Positions 9,026 to 18,115 are shown, counted from the first letter of the stretch. The stretch is DNA of 64,000 nt from Haemophilus_A paraphrohaemolyticus_A (GCF_003253115.1 NZ_QEQF01000007.1:1-64000), one strand, 5' to 3'. Program-made: numbers and translations. The notes: generated by a model not told the origin, from the sequence alone.

Positions 9026-10129
9026 GTGATTTTAAGCCGATATTTAACCAAAGAGATTTTTAAAAGCCAGATAGCGATTTTGTTTATTCTCTTGTTGATG
9101 TTTTTTAGTCAGCAGCTGATTAGCGTGCTCAATTCTGCCGTGAGTGGGAAAGTCCCAACCGATTTAGTGCTCAGTTTATTAGGCTTGGGAATGCCAGCCC
9201 TTTCGCAATTTATGTTGCCACTTTCGCTTTTTGTGGCGTTACTGCTTACCCTAGGTCGTTTATATGTGGAAAGTGAAATTACGGTAATGCGTGCTTGTGG
9301 TGTGGGGCAAGGCTTGCTGACGCGTGTAGCATTATTTCTCTCTGTTTTTACCACCGCTTTGGCAGCTTACAATGTTTTTTCACTTACCCCTTGGGCAATT
9401 GATACGCAAAGCAAAATTTTGGCGGAAGCGAAATCTAACCCACGTTTTTCGGCGCTTTCTGCAGGGCAATTTATGGCCGCAGGCGGTTATGTGTTATTTA
9501 TTGAGAATATCAATAATGAAGCCAATACTTTGAATGATATTTATGTGTTCCAACCTGATCAACAAAAGAAAAACCGCCCTTCTGTGGTGGTAGCGGATAC
9601 AGGAGTATTACAAGGTTTGCCAAATGGAGATCAGTTGCTCACTCTAAAAGAGAGTACCCGCTATGAAGGCACAGCAAAAACAGCAGATTTCCGTATTTCT
9701 CATTTTGATAATTACACCGCTTATTTGGGCTATCAAGATGTAAACTCCAATGACAAATTGATGCAGCGTGCCGATTTTTCCAGCCTTATGGCAGATAAAT
9801 CGCCTGAAGCAAAAGCTGAATTACAATGGCGTTTTGCTTTAGTACTTGCCGTGCCGTTGATGGCGTTATTAGCCGTGCCAATGAGTAGCGTCAATCCGCG
9901 CCAGGGGCGATTTGCGAAAATTATTCCTGCGGTGTTGCTCTATTTAATCTATTTCTTGCTTCAAAGCTCGCTGAAATCGGCAGGTTCATCTGGCAAATTA
10001 GATGCGTCTATTTTTATGCCAGCGGTTTCGATAGTATTTTTAGTGCTTGGCATCGTGATGAATGGCTGGGAAACGCGATGGATGTCTGCGATTCGCTATC
10101 GCTTCTCTTTCAAAAAAGCGGGGGCATAA
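9026..10129 (+). CDS. lptF: LPS export permease LptF
   Basis: LptF is one of two permeases of the LptB2FG ABC exporter, which extracts lipopolysaccharide from the inner membrane. The 367-residue protein has the YjgP/YjgQ family plan: membrane segments at both ends flanking a periplasmic beta-jellyroll region (about 125-265). The start is GTG and gives the family N-terminus (ILSRYLTKEIFKSQ). The TAATG overlap couples it to lptG. LptB and the other Lpt genes lie outside the window. Confidence 0.95.
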   Translation: MILSRYLTKEIFKSQIAILFILLLMFFSQQLISVLNSAVSGKVPTDLVLSLLGLGMPALSQFMLPLSLFVALLLTLGRLYVESEITVMRACGVGQGLLTRVALFLSVFTTALAAYNVFSLTPWAIDTQSKILAEAKSNPRFSALSAGQFMAAGGYVLFIENINNEANTLNDIYVFQPDQQKKNRPSVVVADTGVLQGLPNGDQLLTLKESTRYEGTAKTADFRISHFDNYTAYLGYQDVNSNDKLMQRADFSSLMADKSPEAKAELQWRFALVLAVPLMALLAVPMSSVNPRQGRFAKIIPAVLLYLIYFLLQSSLKSAGSSGKLDASIFMPAVSIVFLVLGIVMNGWETRWMSAIRYRFSFKKAGA

Positions 10130-11211
10130 TGAAAATTTTTGGAATGAATATTTTAGAACGCTATATTGGTAAAAGCATTTTAGCGATGATTTTTGCCGTG
10201 CTGCTTGCCATTAGTGGGCTGATTTTTATCGTGAAATTGGTGGAAGAGTTCAAAGATGTCGGTAAAGGTAGCTACGATGCAGTGATTGCTACCTATTATG
10301 CCTTGTTGATGTTGCCGAGTGATATTAAAGAAATTATCCCCGTAGTAGTGTTAATTGGTGGCTTGCTTGGTTTAGGTAACCTTGCTAGTCGCAGTGAATT
10401 GGTGGTAATGCAGGCATCGGGTTTCTCTCGTTTCCGTATTGGTTTAGCAGTGATGAAAACAGTTCTGCCACTGATTTTCCTCACCATGTTTTTAAGCGAA
10501 TGGGGCATTCCACAAACTGAACAATATGCACGAAATATGCGCTCAATTGCCCAAAGTGGTGGCTCAATGCTCGCAACTACGGGCGGATTCTGGGCAAAAG
10601 ATGGGCAAGATTTTATCTACATTCGCCATATCAGCAATGAGCGCGAATTGAACAATGTGTCGATTTACCACTTTGATAACAAAGCCTTGAAAGCCATTAT
10701 CCAAGCGGATCGTGCGGTGTATGTCGATAATCAATGGCTGTTACAAAAAGTAGAAAAATCATTGATTAACGAAAACCAAATCCAGCAAAATAAAGAAGCG
10801 GATCAAGCATGGCAAACCACCATTACTCCGAGCAAGTTGGGCATTGTATCGCTTAAACCAGAATCGCTGTCTATTTCGGGCTTGTCTGATTATGTGGGCT
10901 TTTTGAAAGAAACAGGGCAAGATCCAAAACGCTTTGAAATTGCTTTCTGGCGTAAGGTTTACCAGCCAATTTCAATGGCGGTAATGATGTTATTGGCAAT
11001 CTCTTTCGTTTTCGGGCCGCTTCGTAGTAGTGCAATGGGAACTAAGCTCTTTATCGGGATCATCGCAGGTTTCGTGTTCTATGTGTCGAACATCACTTTC
11101 GGTAATATGACCTTGGTGTTTGCGTGGATTCCAACCTTTATCGGCGCACTGATTCCGAGCTTAATCTGCTTAACCATTGTCTGGTGGTTATTGGCGAAAA
11201 AACGGGATTAG
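10129..11211 (+). CDS. lptG: LPS export permease LptG
   Basis: LptG pairs with LptF in the LPS transporter. The start at 10129 overlaps the lptF stop (TAATG) and gives a 360-residue protein, the same length as E. coli LptG; a longer reading from 10078 would overlap lptF by 50 bases and is rejected. Family marks include LGNLASRSELVVMQASGFS in the cytoplasmic coupling region and SFVFGPLRS in the C-terminal half. nadK follows four bases after the stop, so lptF-lptG-nadK probably form one operon. Confidence 0.95.
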   Translation: MKIFGMNILERYIGKSILAMIFAVLLAISGLIFIVKLVEEFKDVGKGSYDAVIATYYALLMLPSDIKEIIPVVVLIGGLLGLGNLASRSELVVMQASGFSRFRIGLAVMKTVLPLIFLTMFLSEWGIPQTEQYARNMRSIAQSGGSMLATTGGFWAKDGQDFIYIRHISNERELNNVSIYHFDNKALKAIIQADRAVYVDNQWLLQKVEKSLINENQIQQNKEADQAWQTTITPSKLGIVSLKPESLSISGLSDYVGFLKETGQDPKRFEIAFWRKVYQPISMAVMMLLAISFVFGPLRSSAMGTKLFIGIIAGFVFYVSNITFGNMTLVFAWIPTFIGALIPSLICLTIVWWLLAKKRD

Positions 11212-11215
11212 CAAA

Positions 11216-12103
11216 ATGAGCAGATTAGAAAGATCATTCCAAACTATCGGCATTGTAGGCAATCCTCGCCACGATAGTGCTTTAGAAACCCATTTGGCGG
11301 TCTATAATTGGCTGAAAGATCGCCATTATGATGTATTAGTCGAAGAAAAAATTGCCGAGCAATTGCATCTTGCAGAAGGGCATTCGTTGAAAACAATTGG
11401 CGAGAATGCACACATTGTGATTGTTATTGGTGGCGATGGGAATATGCTCGGTATGGCTCGAGCCCTCGCCAAATATAAAGTGCCGTTGATTGGCATCAAT
11501 CGAGGTAATCTTGGTTTTCTGACCGACATTGCTCCACAAACGGCTTTTGAACAGCTTTATAGCTGCCTTGAAAAAGGCGAGTTTATGATTGAAGAGCGTT
11601 TTTTATTAGAAGCCCATATCGAACGAAATGGCAAAATTATTGCCTCAAGCAACGCACTTAATGAAGTAGTTGCCCACCCAAGCCAAGTCGCTCGCATTAT
11701 TGAATTTGAAGTTTATATTGATGGCAAATTTGCCTTTTCTCAACGTTCTGATGGCTTGATTATTGCTACTCCAACGGGCTCAACCGCTTACTCTCTCTCG
11801 GCTGGTGGTCCTATTCTTACTCCAAATATGAATGCGATTGCCCTTGTACCAATGCATCCACATACGCTCTCTTCACGCCCTCTGGTGGTGGATGGCGATA
11901 GCCATATCTCACTGCGTTTTTCTCAGCATAATCAACCACATTTAGAAGTGAGTTGTGATGGGCAAACTGTCTTGCCATTTTCCGCAGAAGATCGTGTGAT
12001 TGTGAGAAAAAGCAAAGATAAATTGCACTTATTGCATCTTAACGATTATAACTATTTTACTGTGCTGGGCTCAAAACTGGGATGGGCGAGTAAATTATTC
12101 TAA
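11216..12103 (+). CDS. nadK: NAD kinase
   Basis: NadK phosphorylates NAD to NADP. From the ATG at 11216 the protein has 295 residues (E. coli 292); the upstream in-frame start would sit inside lptG. The nucleotide-binding GGDGNMLG is at 72-79, and the second conserved stretch ATPTGSTAYSLSAGGP follows in the C-terminal domain. The ribosome site is weak, which suggests coupling to lptG translation. A short CTTCATA/TATGAAG hairpin lies 27 bp after the stop at 12130-12148, without a convincing T run. Confidence 0.93.
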   Translation: MSRLERSFQTIGIVGNPRHDSALETHLAVYNWLKDRHYDVLVEEKIAEQLHLAEGHSLKTIGENAHIVIVIGGDGNMLGMARALAKYKVPLIGINRGNLGFLTDIAPQTAFEQLYSCLEKGEFMIEERFLLEAHIERNGKIIASSNALNEVVAHPSQVARIIEFEVYIDGKFAFSQRSDGLIIATPTGSTAYSLSAGGPILTPNMNAIALVPMHPHTLSSRPLVVDGDSHISLRFSQHNQPHLEVSCDGQTVLPFSAEDRVIVRKSKDKLHLLHLNDYNYFTVLGSKLGWASKLF

Positions 12104-12222
12104 TGTAGTTTTACATAAAGATGATTATTCTTCATAGTGATTATGAAGATTTAACACGCAAATCATTCGAAAAAAGCTACCGCTTGTTGTTAAAAATGAG
12201 TAAAATGCATTGTCTTTTTAAA

Positions 12223-12238
12223 ACGAAAACGTTTGCGT
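12223..12238 (+). promoter_or_regulatory. PurR-type operator upstream of glyA
   Basis: ACGAAAACGTTTGCGT matches the E. coli PurR consensus ACGCAAACGTTTGCGT at 15 of 16 positions. It lies 60 bp before the glyA start. E. coli glyA is also PurR-regulated, so a conserved role is likely. Confidence 0.8.
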
Positions 12239-12297
12239 AAGTAAATTTTTATTAAAGTTGAATTTTTGTTGAGTTTATCGAGTTACAGGAGGCTTGA

Positions 12298-13563
12298 ATG
12301 TTTACAGCTAATATGAATATCAAAGATTACGATCCAATTTTATGGCAAGCAATCCAAGATGAAAATCGTCGTCAAGAAGAACACATTGAATTGATCGCAT
12401 CAGAAAACTATGCAAGCCCACGTGTAATGGAAGCTCAAGGCTCTCAATTCACGAACAAATACGCAGAAGGTTACCCTGGCAAACGTTACTACGGTGGTTG
12501 TGAATATGCGGATATCGTGGAGCAATTAGCGATTGACCGTGCGAAAGAGTTATTCGGTGCAGATTATGCCAACGTGCAACCGCACTCTGGTTCACAAGCG
12601 AACGCAGCCGTTTACGGTGCATTGATCAACGCAGGCGATACTATTTTAGGTATGGACTTAGCCCACGGTGGTCACTTAACGCACGGTGCGAAAGTGAGCT
12701 TCTCAGGCAAAATTTACGATTCAGTGCTTTATGGCATTACTGCAGATGGCTTGATCGATTACGAAGATGTTCGTCAAAAAGCATTAGAATGCAAACCAAA
12801 AATGATTGTGGCAGGCTTCTCTGCTTACTCACAAGTAGTTGATTGGGCGAAAATGCGTAAAATCGCAGACGAGGTGGGTGCATATTTATTCGTTGATATG
12901 GCGCACGTTGCAGGTTTAATCGCAGCAGGTTTATATCCAAATCCATTACCACACGCACACGTTGTAACAACCACAACCCACAAAACATTAGGCGGCCCAC
13001 GTGGTGGTTTAATTCTTTCTTCTTGTGGTGATGAAGAGATCTACAAAAAATTACAATCATCAGTATTCCCAGCGAACCAAGGTGGGCCATTAGTTCACAT
13101 CATTGCAGCAAAAGCAGTATGCTTTAAAGAAGCATTAGAGCCGGAATACAAAGAGTATCAAGCTAACGTAATCAAAAATGCGAAAGCAATGGTGGAAGTA
13201 TTCAAACAACGTGGCTATGATGTGGTATCAAACGGCACAGAAAACCACTTATTCCTTGTAAGTTTCATCAAACAAGGTTTAACAGGTAAAGCAGCAGATG
13301 CGGCATTAGGTAAAGCGAACATCACTGTTAATAAAAACGCAGTACCAAACGATCCACAAAAACCATTTATAACTTCAGGTATCAGAGTTGGCACACCATC
13401 TGTTACCCGTCGTGGTTTTAACCAAAACGATGTGCGTGAATTAGCAGGCTGGATGTGTGATGTGTTAGACGCATTAGGCAAAGAAAACGAAGAGCAAGTG
13501 ATTACTGAAACGAAAGAAAAAGTATTAGCAATTTGTAAACGTTTACCGGTTTATGCGAAATAA
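12298..13563 (+). CDS. glyA: Serine hydroxymethyltransferase
   Basis: GlyA interconverts serine and glycine while charging tetrahydrofolate with a one-carbon unit, using pyridoxal phosphate. The 421-residue protein has the PLP lysine Lys229 in TTTTHKTLGGPRGG and the N-terminal ELIASENY substrate motif. A strong AGGAGG-type ribosome site lies just upstream. The PurR-type box suggests purine-linked control, shared with folD at 31 kb, the next enzyme in one-carbon flow. A strong terminator follows. Confidence 0.98.
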   Translation: MFTANMNIKDYDPILWQAIQDENRRQEEHIELIASENYASPRVMEAQGSQFTNKYAEGYPGKRYYGGCEYADIVEQLAIDRAKELFGADYANVQPHSGSQANAAVYGALINAGDTILGMDLAHGGHLTHGAKVSFSGKIYDSVLYGITADGLIDYEDVRQKALECKPKMIVAGFSAYSQVVDWAKMRKIADEVGAYLFVDMAHVAGLIAAGLYPNPLPHAHVVTTTTHKTLGGPRGGLILSSCGDEEIYKKLQSSVFPANQGGPLVHIIAAKAVCFKEALEPEYKEYQANVIKNAKAMVEVFKQRGYDVVSNGTENHLFLVSFIKQGLTGKAADAALGKANITVNKNAVPNDPQKPFITSGIRVGTPSVTRRGFNQNDVRELAGWMCDVLDALGKENEEQVITETKEKVLAICKRLPVYAK

Positions 13564-13580
13564 TTTGAACGTATAGAATG

Positions 13581-13620
13581 AAGCCCCAATCATCAATTTA
13601 TATGACGGTTGGGGCTTTTT
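13581..13620 (+). terminator. glyA terminator
   Basis: Stem AAGCCCCAA (13581-13589) / TTGGGGCTT (13609-13617) plus T run. It also sits between convergent glyA and fur, but lacks a T run on the fur side. Confidence 0.9.
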
Positions 13621-13631
13621 AATATAAGAGA

Positions 13632-14078
13632 TTATTTCTTCTCTTTCGTCTCACAATGGCTGATATCTTGGCAGTTGCCGTAAAGATATAAACTATGCGT
13701 AGCGAGTTTCATACCGTGTTTTTCACTGATTTCGCGTTGGCGGCGCTCAATATCAGGATCTTTAAATTCAAACACTTTACCGCAATCCATACAGATAATA
13801 TGGTCGTGATCTTGTTCAATATTTAGCTCAAACACCGCTTTATTGGCATCAAAATTGTGACGAACCAAAATACCCGCTTCTTCGAATTGATTTAATACTC
13901 GATAAACCGTTGCTAAACCAATATCAGACTCTTTTTCAAGCAGTAGCTTATAAATATCTTCTGCTGAGAAATGCTGCATCTGTTCACGAGTTTCCTGCAT
14001 TAACGCAAGAATAGTTAAGCGTGGTTCAGTTACTTTTAAACCAACACTTTTGAGTAATTTAATATTTTCATCAGACAT
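13632..14078 (-). CDS. fur: Ferric uptake regulator Fur
   Basis: Fur is the Fe(II)-dependent repressor of iron uptake genes. The ATG at 14078 is chosen over a GTG three codons upstream because AAGGTG sits at the right distance and the product is then 148 residues, the same as E. coli Fur. The winged-helix N-terminus contains the GLATVYRVLNQFEEAG recognition region; the metal-binding HDHIICMDCGKVFEF motif follows. It lies downstream of ybfE-fldA on the same strand, a conserved gamma-proteobacterial order. Likely targets in this window include exbB-exbD-tonB. Confidence 0.97.
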   Translation of the reverse strand: MSDENIKLLKSVGLKVTEPRLTILALMQETREQMQHFSAEDIYKLLLEKESDIGLATVYRVLNQFEEAGILVRHNFDANKAVFELNIEQDHDHIICMDCGKVFEFKDPDIERRQREISEKHGMKLATHSLYLYGNCQDISHCETKEKK

Positions 14079-14125
14079 CACTGTCACCTTTTGTCCTCAT
14101 CAATGTTATTTTTTATATTCAACTA

Positions 14126-14650
14126 TTAGGCTAATTGGTCTAAGCACATCTCTTCGGTAAGCTGTTTACACCAAGCTTTCACACGGCCTTCGGTTAATTC
14201 AGGCTGTCTATCTTCATCAATGCATAAACCTACAAAAGTTTCATCATCAATGACCGCTTGTGAGCTTTCGAAGTTATAGCCTTCTGTTGGCCAATGACCT
14301 ACAATAACTGCACCATTTTCTTCTACGATATCGCGAATTGTGCCCATTGCGTCACAGAAATATTCTGCGTAATCTTCTTGGTCACCACAACCGAAAATAC
14401 CAATAACTTTGCCAGTAAAATCAATCTCTTTTAAGGTTGGCATAAAATCATCCCAGTCTGCTTGAGATTCGCCGTAATACCAAGTTGGGATACCGAATAA
14501 CAAGAAATCATAGGCTTCAATATCTTCTTTCGTGCTTTTTGCGATATCACGAATATCGATTAAATCTGCACCAATCTCTTTTTGAATCATTTTAGAGATG
14601 TTTTCTGTATTACCAGTATCGCTACCGTAGAATAAACCTACTACTGCCAT
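14126..14650 (-). CDS. fldA: Flavodoxin FldA
   Basis: FldA is a long-chain FMN flavodoxin, a low-potential electron donor for radical-SAM and related enzymes. The phosphate-binding loop GSDTGNTEN is at 9-17 and the FMN-flanking WYYGESQADWDDF segment is intact. At 174 residues it has the normal length. It starts 10 bp after ybfE and precedes fur by 47 bp. Linkage to fur fits use of flavodoxin in place of ferredoxin when iron is scarce. Confidence 0.97.
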   Translation of the reverse strand: MAVVGLFYGSDTGNTENISKMIQKEIGADLIDIRDIAKSTKEDIEAYDFLLFGIPTWYYGESQADWDDFMPTLKEIDFTGKVIGIFGCGDQEDYAEYFCDAMGTIRDIVEENGAVIVGHWPTEGYNFESSQAVIDDETFVGLCIDEDRQPELTEGRVKAWCKQLTEEMCLDQLA

Positions 14651-14659
14651 ATTAATTAC

Positions 14660-14953
14660 CTACCTGTTATCGTTATCGGCAAGATTACCGACATAATCAT
14701 TTAAAATATATTCAATCAATTGTCCGCGAGTGATATTGCGTTGGCTCGCTTCATCTTCAAGTCGTTGCACTAAATCAGAATGCAATTTTAACTCGACGCG
14801 TCTTAACCCCGATGAGCGGTCTCGTTTGAGTTGATTGCGTTTGTTTATACGAATTTGCTGTTCTCGACTTAAAGGGTTCGTGCGTGGTCGCCCAACTTTT
14901 GGCACGCTTGCGAACAAATCAAGGGTGATACAATCTGCGTCCTGTTTTGCCAT
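14660..14953 (-). CDS. ybfE: YbfE-like ribbon-helix-helix protein
   Basis: This 97-residue basic protein matches E. coli YbfE: MAK-x-LDLF at the start, a GRPRTNPLSREQQIRINKRNQ basic stretch at about 21-40, then a predicted ribbon-helix-helix module (RRVELKLHSDLVQRLEDEA). E. coli YbfE is called LexA-regulated, but no CTGT-N8-ACAG site was found in the 150 bp upstream here. Position before fldA-fur is conserved. A DNA-binding role is likely from the fold; the target is unknown. Confidence 0.88.
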   Translation of the reverse strand: MAKQDADCITLDLFASVPKVGRPRTNPLSREQQIRINKRNQLKRDRSSGLRRVELKLHSDLVQRLEDEASQRNITRGQLIEYILNDYVGNLADNDNR

Positions 14954-14989
14954 AATGTTCCAGCCGTGGGCTTGAGCTTCGTTTCCTCG

Positions 14990-15023
14990 CTTAGCTTTGC
15001 TAAGTGAGAATGATAAGCTACTG
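14990..15023 (-). promoter_or_regulatory. Candidate control region of ybfE-fldA-fur
   Basis: An inverted repeat CTTAGC-TTT-GCTAAG (14990-15004) is followed by GAGAATGATAAGC, which matches one half of the Fur consensus at 11 of 13 positions but not the other half. A TATAGT -10-like hexamer lies further upstream on the reverse strand. Fur autoregulation is plausible but the site is weak. Confidence 0.35.
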
Positions 15024-15102
15024 AGTAAGGCGGTACTATACCATATTATTCGGGTATTTTAAAAGAATAAGCCACAAAATCTGATGCTTATCTCGCCAAT
15101 TG

Positions 15103-15870
15103 TTATGTGGTTTCTGATTGGCAAATTTTTAACGTTTCTTCAATCAATTGCAACGCAATCGTGCCTTCGGGCGGAAGTTCAGGTAAAGGCTTATCAGCAT
15201 CAAACCATCTGGCATCGCAAATTTCTTCCTCTTGCAAACGAATTTCTCCGCTTTCATAATCGGCTAAAAAACCTAACATTAACGAATTGGGGAATGACCA
15301 CGGTTGACTACCAAAATAGCGAATATTTTTGATTTTTAGACCGCTTTCCTCAAACACCTCACGTTCAACCGCTTGTTCGGCTGTTTCGCCCGCTTCGATA
15401 AAACCTGCTAATGTGGTGTAAATTGAGCCCTTATGACGTTGGTGGTTTGCCAATAAAATCTGTTTGCCACGACGCATAGCTACAATAATACTTGGACTTA
15501 AAACAGGATAGAAATGCTGGTTACAACTTGGGCAAATCATTGCAATTTCTTTCTCTGACAGCACATTTTTTGTACCGCATTTTCCACAAAATTGATGTGT
15601 TTCAAGGAAATGATTTAACGCCACCGCACGGTGCATCGTCAATGCTTCTTCCAAAGAGCGAGCAATTTGTGTGCGTAAAAACACAAACGTCCAACGGCTT
15701 AAGTCTGATTCTGTCGCCTGCACTAAATTCAACGGAAAACCTTTATATTCGCCAATTTTTACGCTTTTTCGACCGCTTGTACCGATCTCTTCCGCCGTAC
15801 CAAAGGGTAATTCATTGTTAATGAGAGCAATATCAAAATGGTTTATGATTGCCCAGTATGATTGGTTCAT
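15103..15870 (-). CDS. nudC: NAD(+)/NADH diphosphatase, RNA decapping hydrolase NudC
   Basis: NudC is a Nudix hydrolase that cleaves NAD(H) and removes NAD caps from RNA 5' ends. The 255 residues show a zinc ribbon (CGKCG near 97 and CPSC about 15 residues later), the Nudix box GFIEAGETAEQAVEREVFEESG, and the NudC-specific SQPWSFPNSLM motif that separates it from other Nudix enzymes. It is followed after 13 bp by the repeat at 15891 that ends rluE; nudC and rluE are on the same strand with rluE upstream. Confidence 0.95.
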   Translation of the reverse strand: MNQSYWAIINHFDIALINNELPFGTAEEIGTSGRKSVKIGEYKGFPLNLVQATESDLSRWTFVFLRTQIARSLEEALTMHRAVALNHFLETHQFCGKCGTKNVLSEKEIAMICPSCNQHFYPVLSPSIIVAMRRGKQILLANHQRHKGSIYTTLAGFIEAGETAEQAVEREVFEESGLKIKNIRYFGSQPWSFPNSLMLGFLADYESGEIRLQEEEICDARWFDADKPLPELPPEGTIALQLIEETLKICQSETT

Positions 15871-15883
15871 TTTAAGTCCTTAT

Positions 15884-16588
15884 TTAAAAGCTCCTCTCTT
15901 TGCTAAAGAGGGAGGATTTATTCAACTTCAATTGCTCAAACAACCTCATTTTTTCTTCCCCCGTTAAAATCTTATATTTTCCCGTTTCTAATCTATTTAA
16001 TTTAAATTCTCCTAATCCTACACGAATTAAGCGTAATGTGGGAAAGCCTACGTGAGCGGTCATTCGGCGGACTTGGCGGTTTTTGCCTTCGCTGATTTTT
16101 AGCTCTAGCCACGCGGTTGGGATATTTTTTCGTTCGCGGATTTTCGGGGCAGTTGCCCACTCAAAATTTGGTGCATTAATTAGCTTGGCTTTTGCGGGTT
16201 TGGTTCTCCCATCTTTTAGTTCAACACCTTGTTGCAATTGGTAAATTGCATCCTTGGTTGGAATATTGTCCACTTGCACCCAATAAGTTTTTTCTTTCTC
16301 AAATTTCGGATGAGCTAAACGGTGTTGAATTTCGCCGTGATTTGTGAGCAGAAGTAAACCTTCACTATCGCGATCTAGGCGACCAATGGGGTAAACGTTC
16401 GGAATATCAATAAAATCCTTTAATGTTTTTCGTCCTTGTTCATCGGTAAATTGGCAAAGCACATCATAAGGTTTATTGAAAAGCATCACGACGGTTTCAT
16501 CAAAACTTGGTGGGGGAACAAGCGGTCGTTTTTTGACTTTTGTTTGTAAAGTGGGGTTGCGGTTAAATAGCTTTCTTTTAAACATCAT
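15884..16588 (-). CDS. rluE: 23S rRNA pseudouridine(2457) synthase RluE
   Basis: RluE belongs to the RsuA-type pseudouridine synthases and modifies U2457 of 23S rRNA. The catalytic Asp is in GRLDRDSEGLLLLT, and the C-terminal GKNRQVRRMTAHVGFPTLRLIR is typical. The last dozen residues (SSLFSKERSF region) are encoded by a dispersed palindromic repeat at 15891-15915, so the natural C-terminus has been extended by repeat DNA. The start overlaps the fxsA stop by four bases (ATGA), showing coupling. Confidence 0.93.
   Translation of the reverse strand: MMFKRKLFNRNPTLQTKVKKRPLVPPPSFDETVVMLFNKPYDVLCQFTDEQGRKTLKDFIDIPNVYPIGRLDRDSEGLLLLTNHGEIQHRLAHPKFEKEKTYWVQVDNIPTKDAIYQLQQGVELKDGRTKPAKAKLINAPNFEWATAPKIRERKNIPTAWLELKISEGKNRQVRRMTAHVGFPTLRLIRVGLGEFKLNRLETGKYKILTGEEKMRLFEQLKLNKSSLFSKERSF
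15891..15915. repeat. Dispersed palindromic repeat at rluE 3' end
   Basis: The sequence around CTCTTTGCTAAAGAGGGAGG is a diverged copy of the CCCTCTTTAGTAAAGAGGG palindrome that occurs twice at 39812-39899. Here it is translated as the end of RluE and probably also acts as a transcript-ending hairpin. Confidence 0.65.
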
Positions 16589-17055
16589 TTAGCCCACTTA
16601 TCTGGATCTTGCTGACGCTCAAATTCAGCATCAAACACGCTGTCATCTTTTGTGCAGTAAGCAGTCTGATTTGCCGTGAAATTGACGAATTGGAAGCGTT
16701 TTTTCAACATATTCAAGCCCCATAATTTAATCAGTTTACGCGTAAACGGTAGAATGCATAAAATCGCTAACATATCGCTAATAAAGCCAGGCATAATGAG
16801 CAAAATACCTGCAATAATAAAGAGCACGGAGTTGATAACCGCATCAGTTGGGAGTTTGCCCTGAGTTAAGTCTTGGCGGATTGAAAGCATTGTGTATAGC
16901 CCACGTAGTTTCACTAGCCAAACGCCGAGCACAGAAATCGCGATTAACAAGAAAAGAGTAGGGAAAACGCCGAGTCCAGCACTCACGCTGACTAAAAGTG
17001 AGAGCTCGCAATAGATATAAAAAATCAAAGCAAAAAAGATGATAAGTAATGGCAT
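16585..17055 (-). CDS. fxsA: FxsA family membrane protein
   Basis: FxsA is a small inner-membrane protein; in E. coli its overproduction relieves exclusion of phage T7 by the F-factor PifA protein, and its normal function is unknown. The 156 residues have membrane segments at about 3-22, 26-45 and 70-95, with the conserved GxLLIMPGFISD motif near 88-100. It is the first gene of fxsA-rluE, possibly continuing to nudC. It is divergent from tusA across about 80 bp. Confidence 0.9.
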   Translation of the reverse strand: MPLLIIFFALIFYIYCELSLLVSVSAGLGVFPTLFLLIAISVLGVWLVKLRGLYTMLSIRQDLTQGKLPTDAVINSVLFIIAGILLIMPGFISDMLAILCILPFTRKLIKLWGLNMLKKRFQFVNFTANQTAYCTKDDSVFDAEFERQQDPDKWAK

Positions 17056-17138
17056 GGGTTTCCTTATTTTTGCGTGAAGGTGGAAAATAGTGTATTTTAA
17101 TCGCCTTATATTATTTAGTCGATATGAAAAGGTTTAAG

Positions 17139-17384
17139 ATGACAGAATTAACCGCAGATCAAACCTTAGATACACTAGGTTTGCGTTGCCCAGAACCAGT
17201 AATGCTTACACGCAAAACTGTACGTCATATGAACGAGGGCGAAATTTTACACATTATTGCAGATGACCCCGCTACCACGCGTGATATTCCGAGTTTCTGC
17301 GAATTTATGGAGCATCAGCTGCTGAAAAGCGAAACTGAAACCGCTCCTTACCATTACTGGTTGAAAAAAGGCTTAGCAAAATAA
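17139..17384 (+). CDS. tusA: Sulfur carrier protein TusA
   Basis: TusA accepts persulfide sulfur from IscS and passes it down the Tus relay for 2-thiouridine in tRNA and other sulfur uses. Starting at 17139, with AAAAGG about 7 bases upstream, the product is 81 residues, as in E. coli. The active Cys17 lies in the GLRCPEPVML signature. An ATG five codons earlier overlaps the ribosome site and is rejected. IscS, its partner, is encoded at 40-41 kb. Confidence 0.95.
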   Translation: MTELTADQTLDTLGLRCPEPVMLTRKTVRHMNEGEILHIIADDPATTRDIPSFCEFMEHQLLKSETETAPYHYWLKKGLAK

Positions 17385-17393
17385 GGCTTAATT

Positions 17394-18041
17394 ATGTATT
17401 TTTCTCGCGAAAAATTAACCAAAACGTTGGTGTTTATTTCCACGCTCGCCTTTTGTGTAGCAACGATTGGCATGATTTTAAACGGCATAAATCAATTTAA
17501 AGTGGGATCTCAATTGGCGAGCATTAGCCAAGTTTCTAACCTTGCTCACGTATTAGTGCGACAGCAAGCGAACTTGTTTTCGTTAATGTTGATGAAAAAC
17601 ACCAAAACTGATGAACTGGTTGAGGCGCTGGATAGCTTCTCGAAAGAAGAGTTTGTGTTAGATGCGAATCTCTATTCTGCCACGGGTGAATTACTTGCTC
17701 AGAGTCAGCATTCAATGGCATTAAAAGAGCGAATTGAGCAAAAAAATACCCAACAAATTGTGGAACCGATTTTTGCCAAACAAGCGTTAGTTGGCTTTTT
17801 ACGGGTAACTTTTGATGCTCAATATGAAGATAGCACACAGGTTAAAGTAAACAAATTATTTCAACAACTCTATGGTGAGCTAATTATTTTGGTACTGACT
17901 GGCGTTCTGTTTTCCTCCACGATTTTTCACTACTTACGCCGAAAAATCCCACACGTGAGAATAGTCCGTAAGACGGAGACAACGAACTTAAAATCGCAAG
18001 TGCAGCGCTTTCATTCAAGAAGGCGGAATTTTAGGAAATAA
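17394..18041 (+). CDS. Smp/YtjB family inner-membrane protein (AhpA-like)
   Basis: The 215-residue protein has an N-terminal membrane segment (about 11-30), a periplasmic domain (about 35-155), a second membrane segment (about 158-178) and a basic cytoplasmic tail. The NQQIVEPIFAKQALVGFLRVTFD stretch resembles E. coli YtjB (Smp family, function unknown). Pasteurellaceae homologues have been labelled AhpA or haemolysin regulator, from memory and on limited evidence. It follows tusA by 9 bp and is probably co-transcribed. The domain layout resembles a sensor lacking its output domain. Confidence 0.75.
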   Translation: MYFSREKLTKTLVFISTLAFCVATIGMILNGINQFKVGSQLASISQVSNLAHVLVRQQANLFSLMLMKNTKTDELVEALDSFSKEEFVLDANLYSATGELLAQSQHSMALKERIEQKNTQQIVEPIFAKQALVGFLRVTFDAQYEDSTQVKVNKLFQQLYGELIILVLTGVLFSSTIFHYLRRKIPHVRIVRKTETTNLKSQVQRFHSRRRNFRK

Positions 18042-18115
18042 TTGTATTTTAAGCCTATCAGGGTATAATATGCACCGTTTTATTTAAATTAAGCACATTC
18101 AAAAAAGAGGAAGCA

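Noticed and set aside
12130..12148. Hairpin after nadK as a terminator
   Set aside because: The stem is only 7 bp and AT-rich and no T run follows.
14954..15102. Expected LexA box upstream of ybfE
   Set aside because: No CTGT-N8-ACAG site was found, despite the E. coli name LexA-regulated protein.
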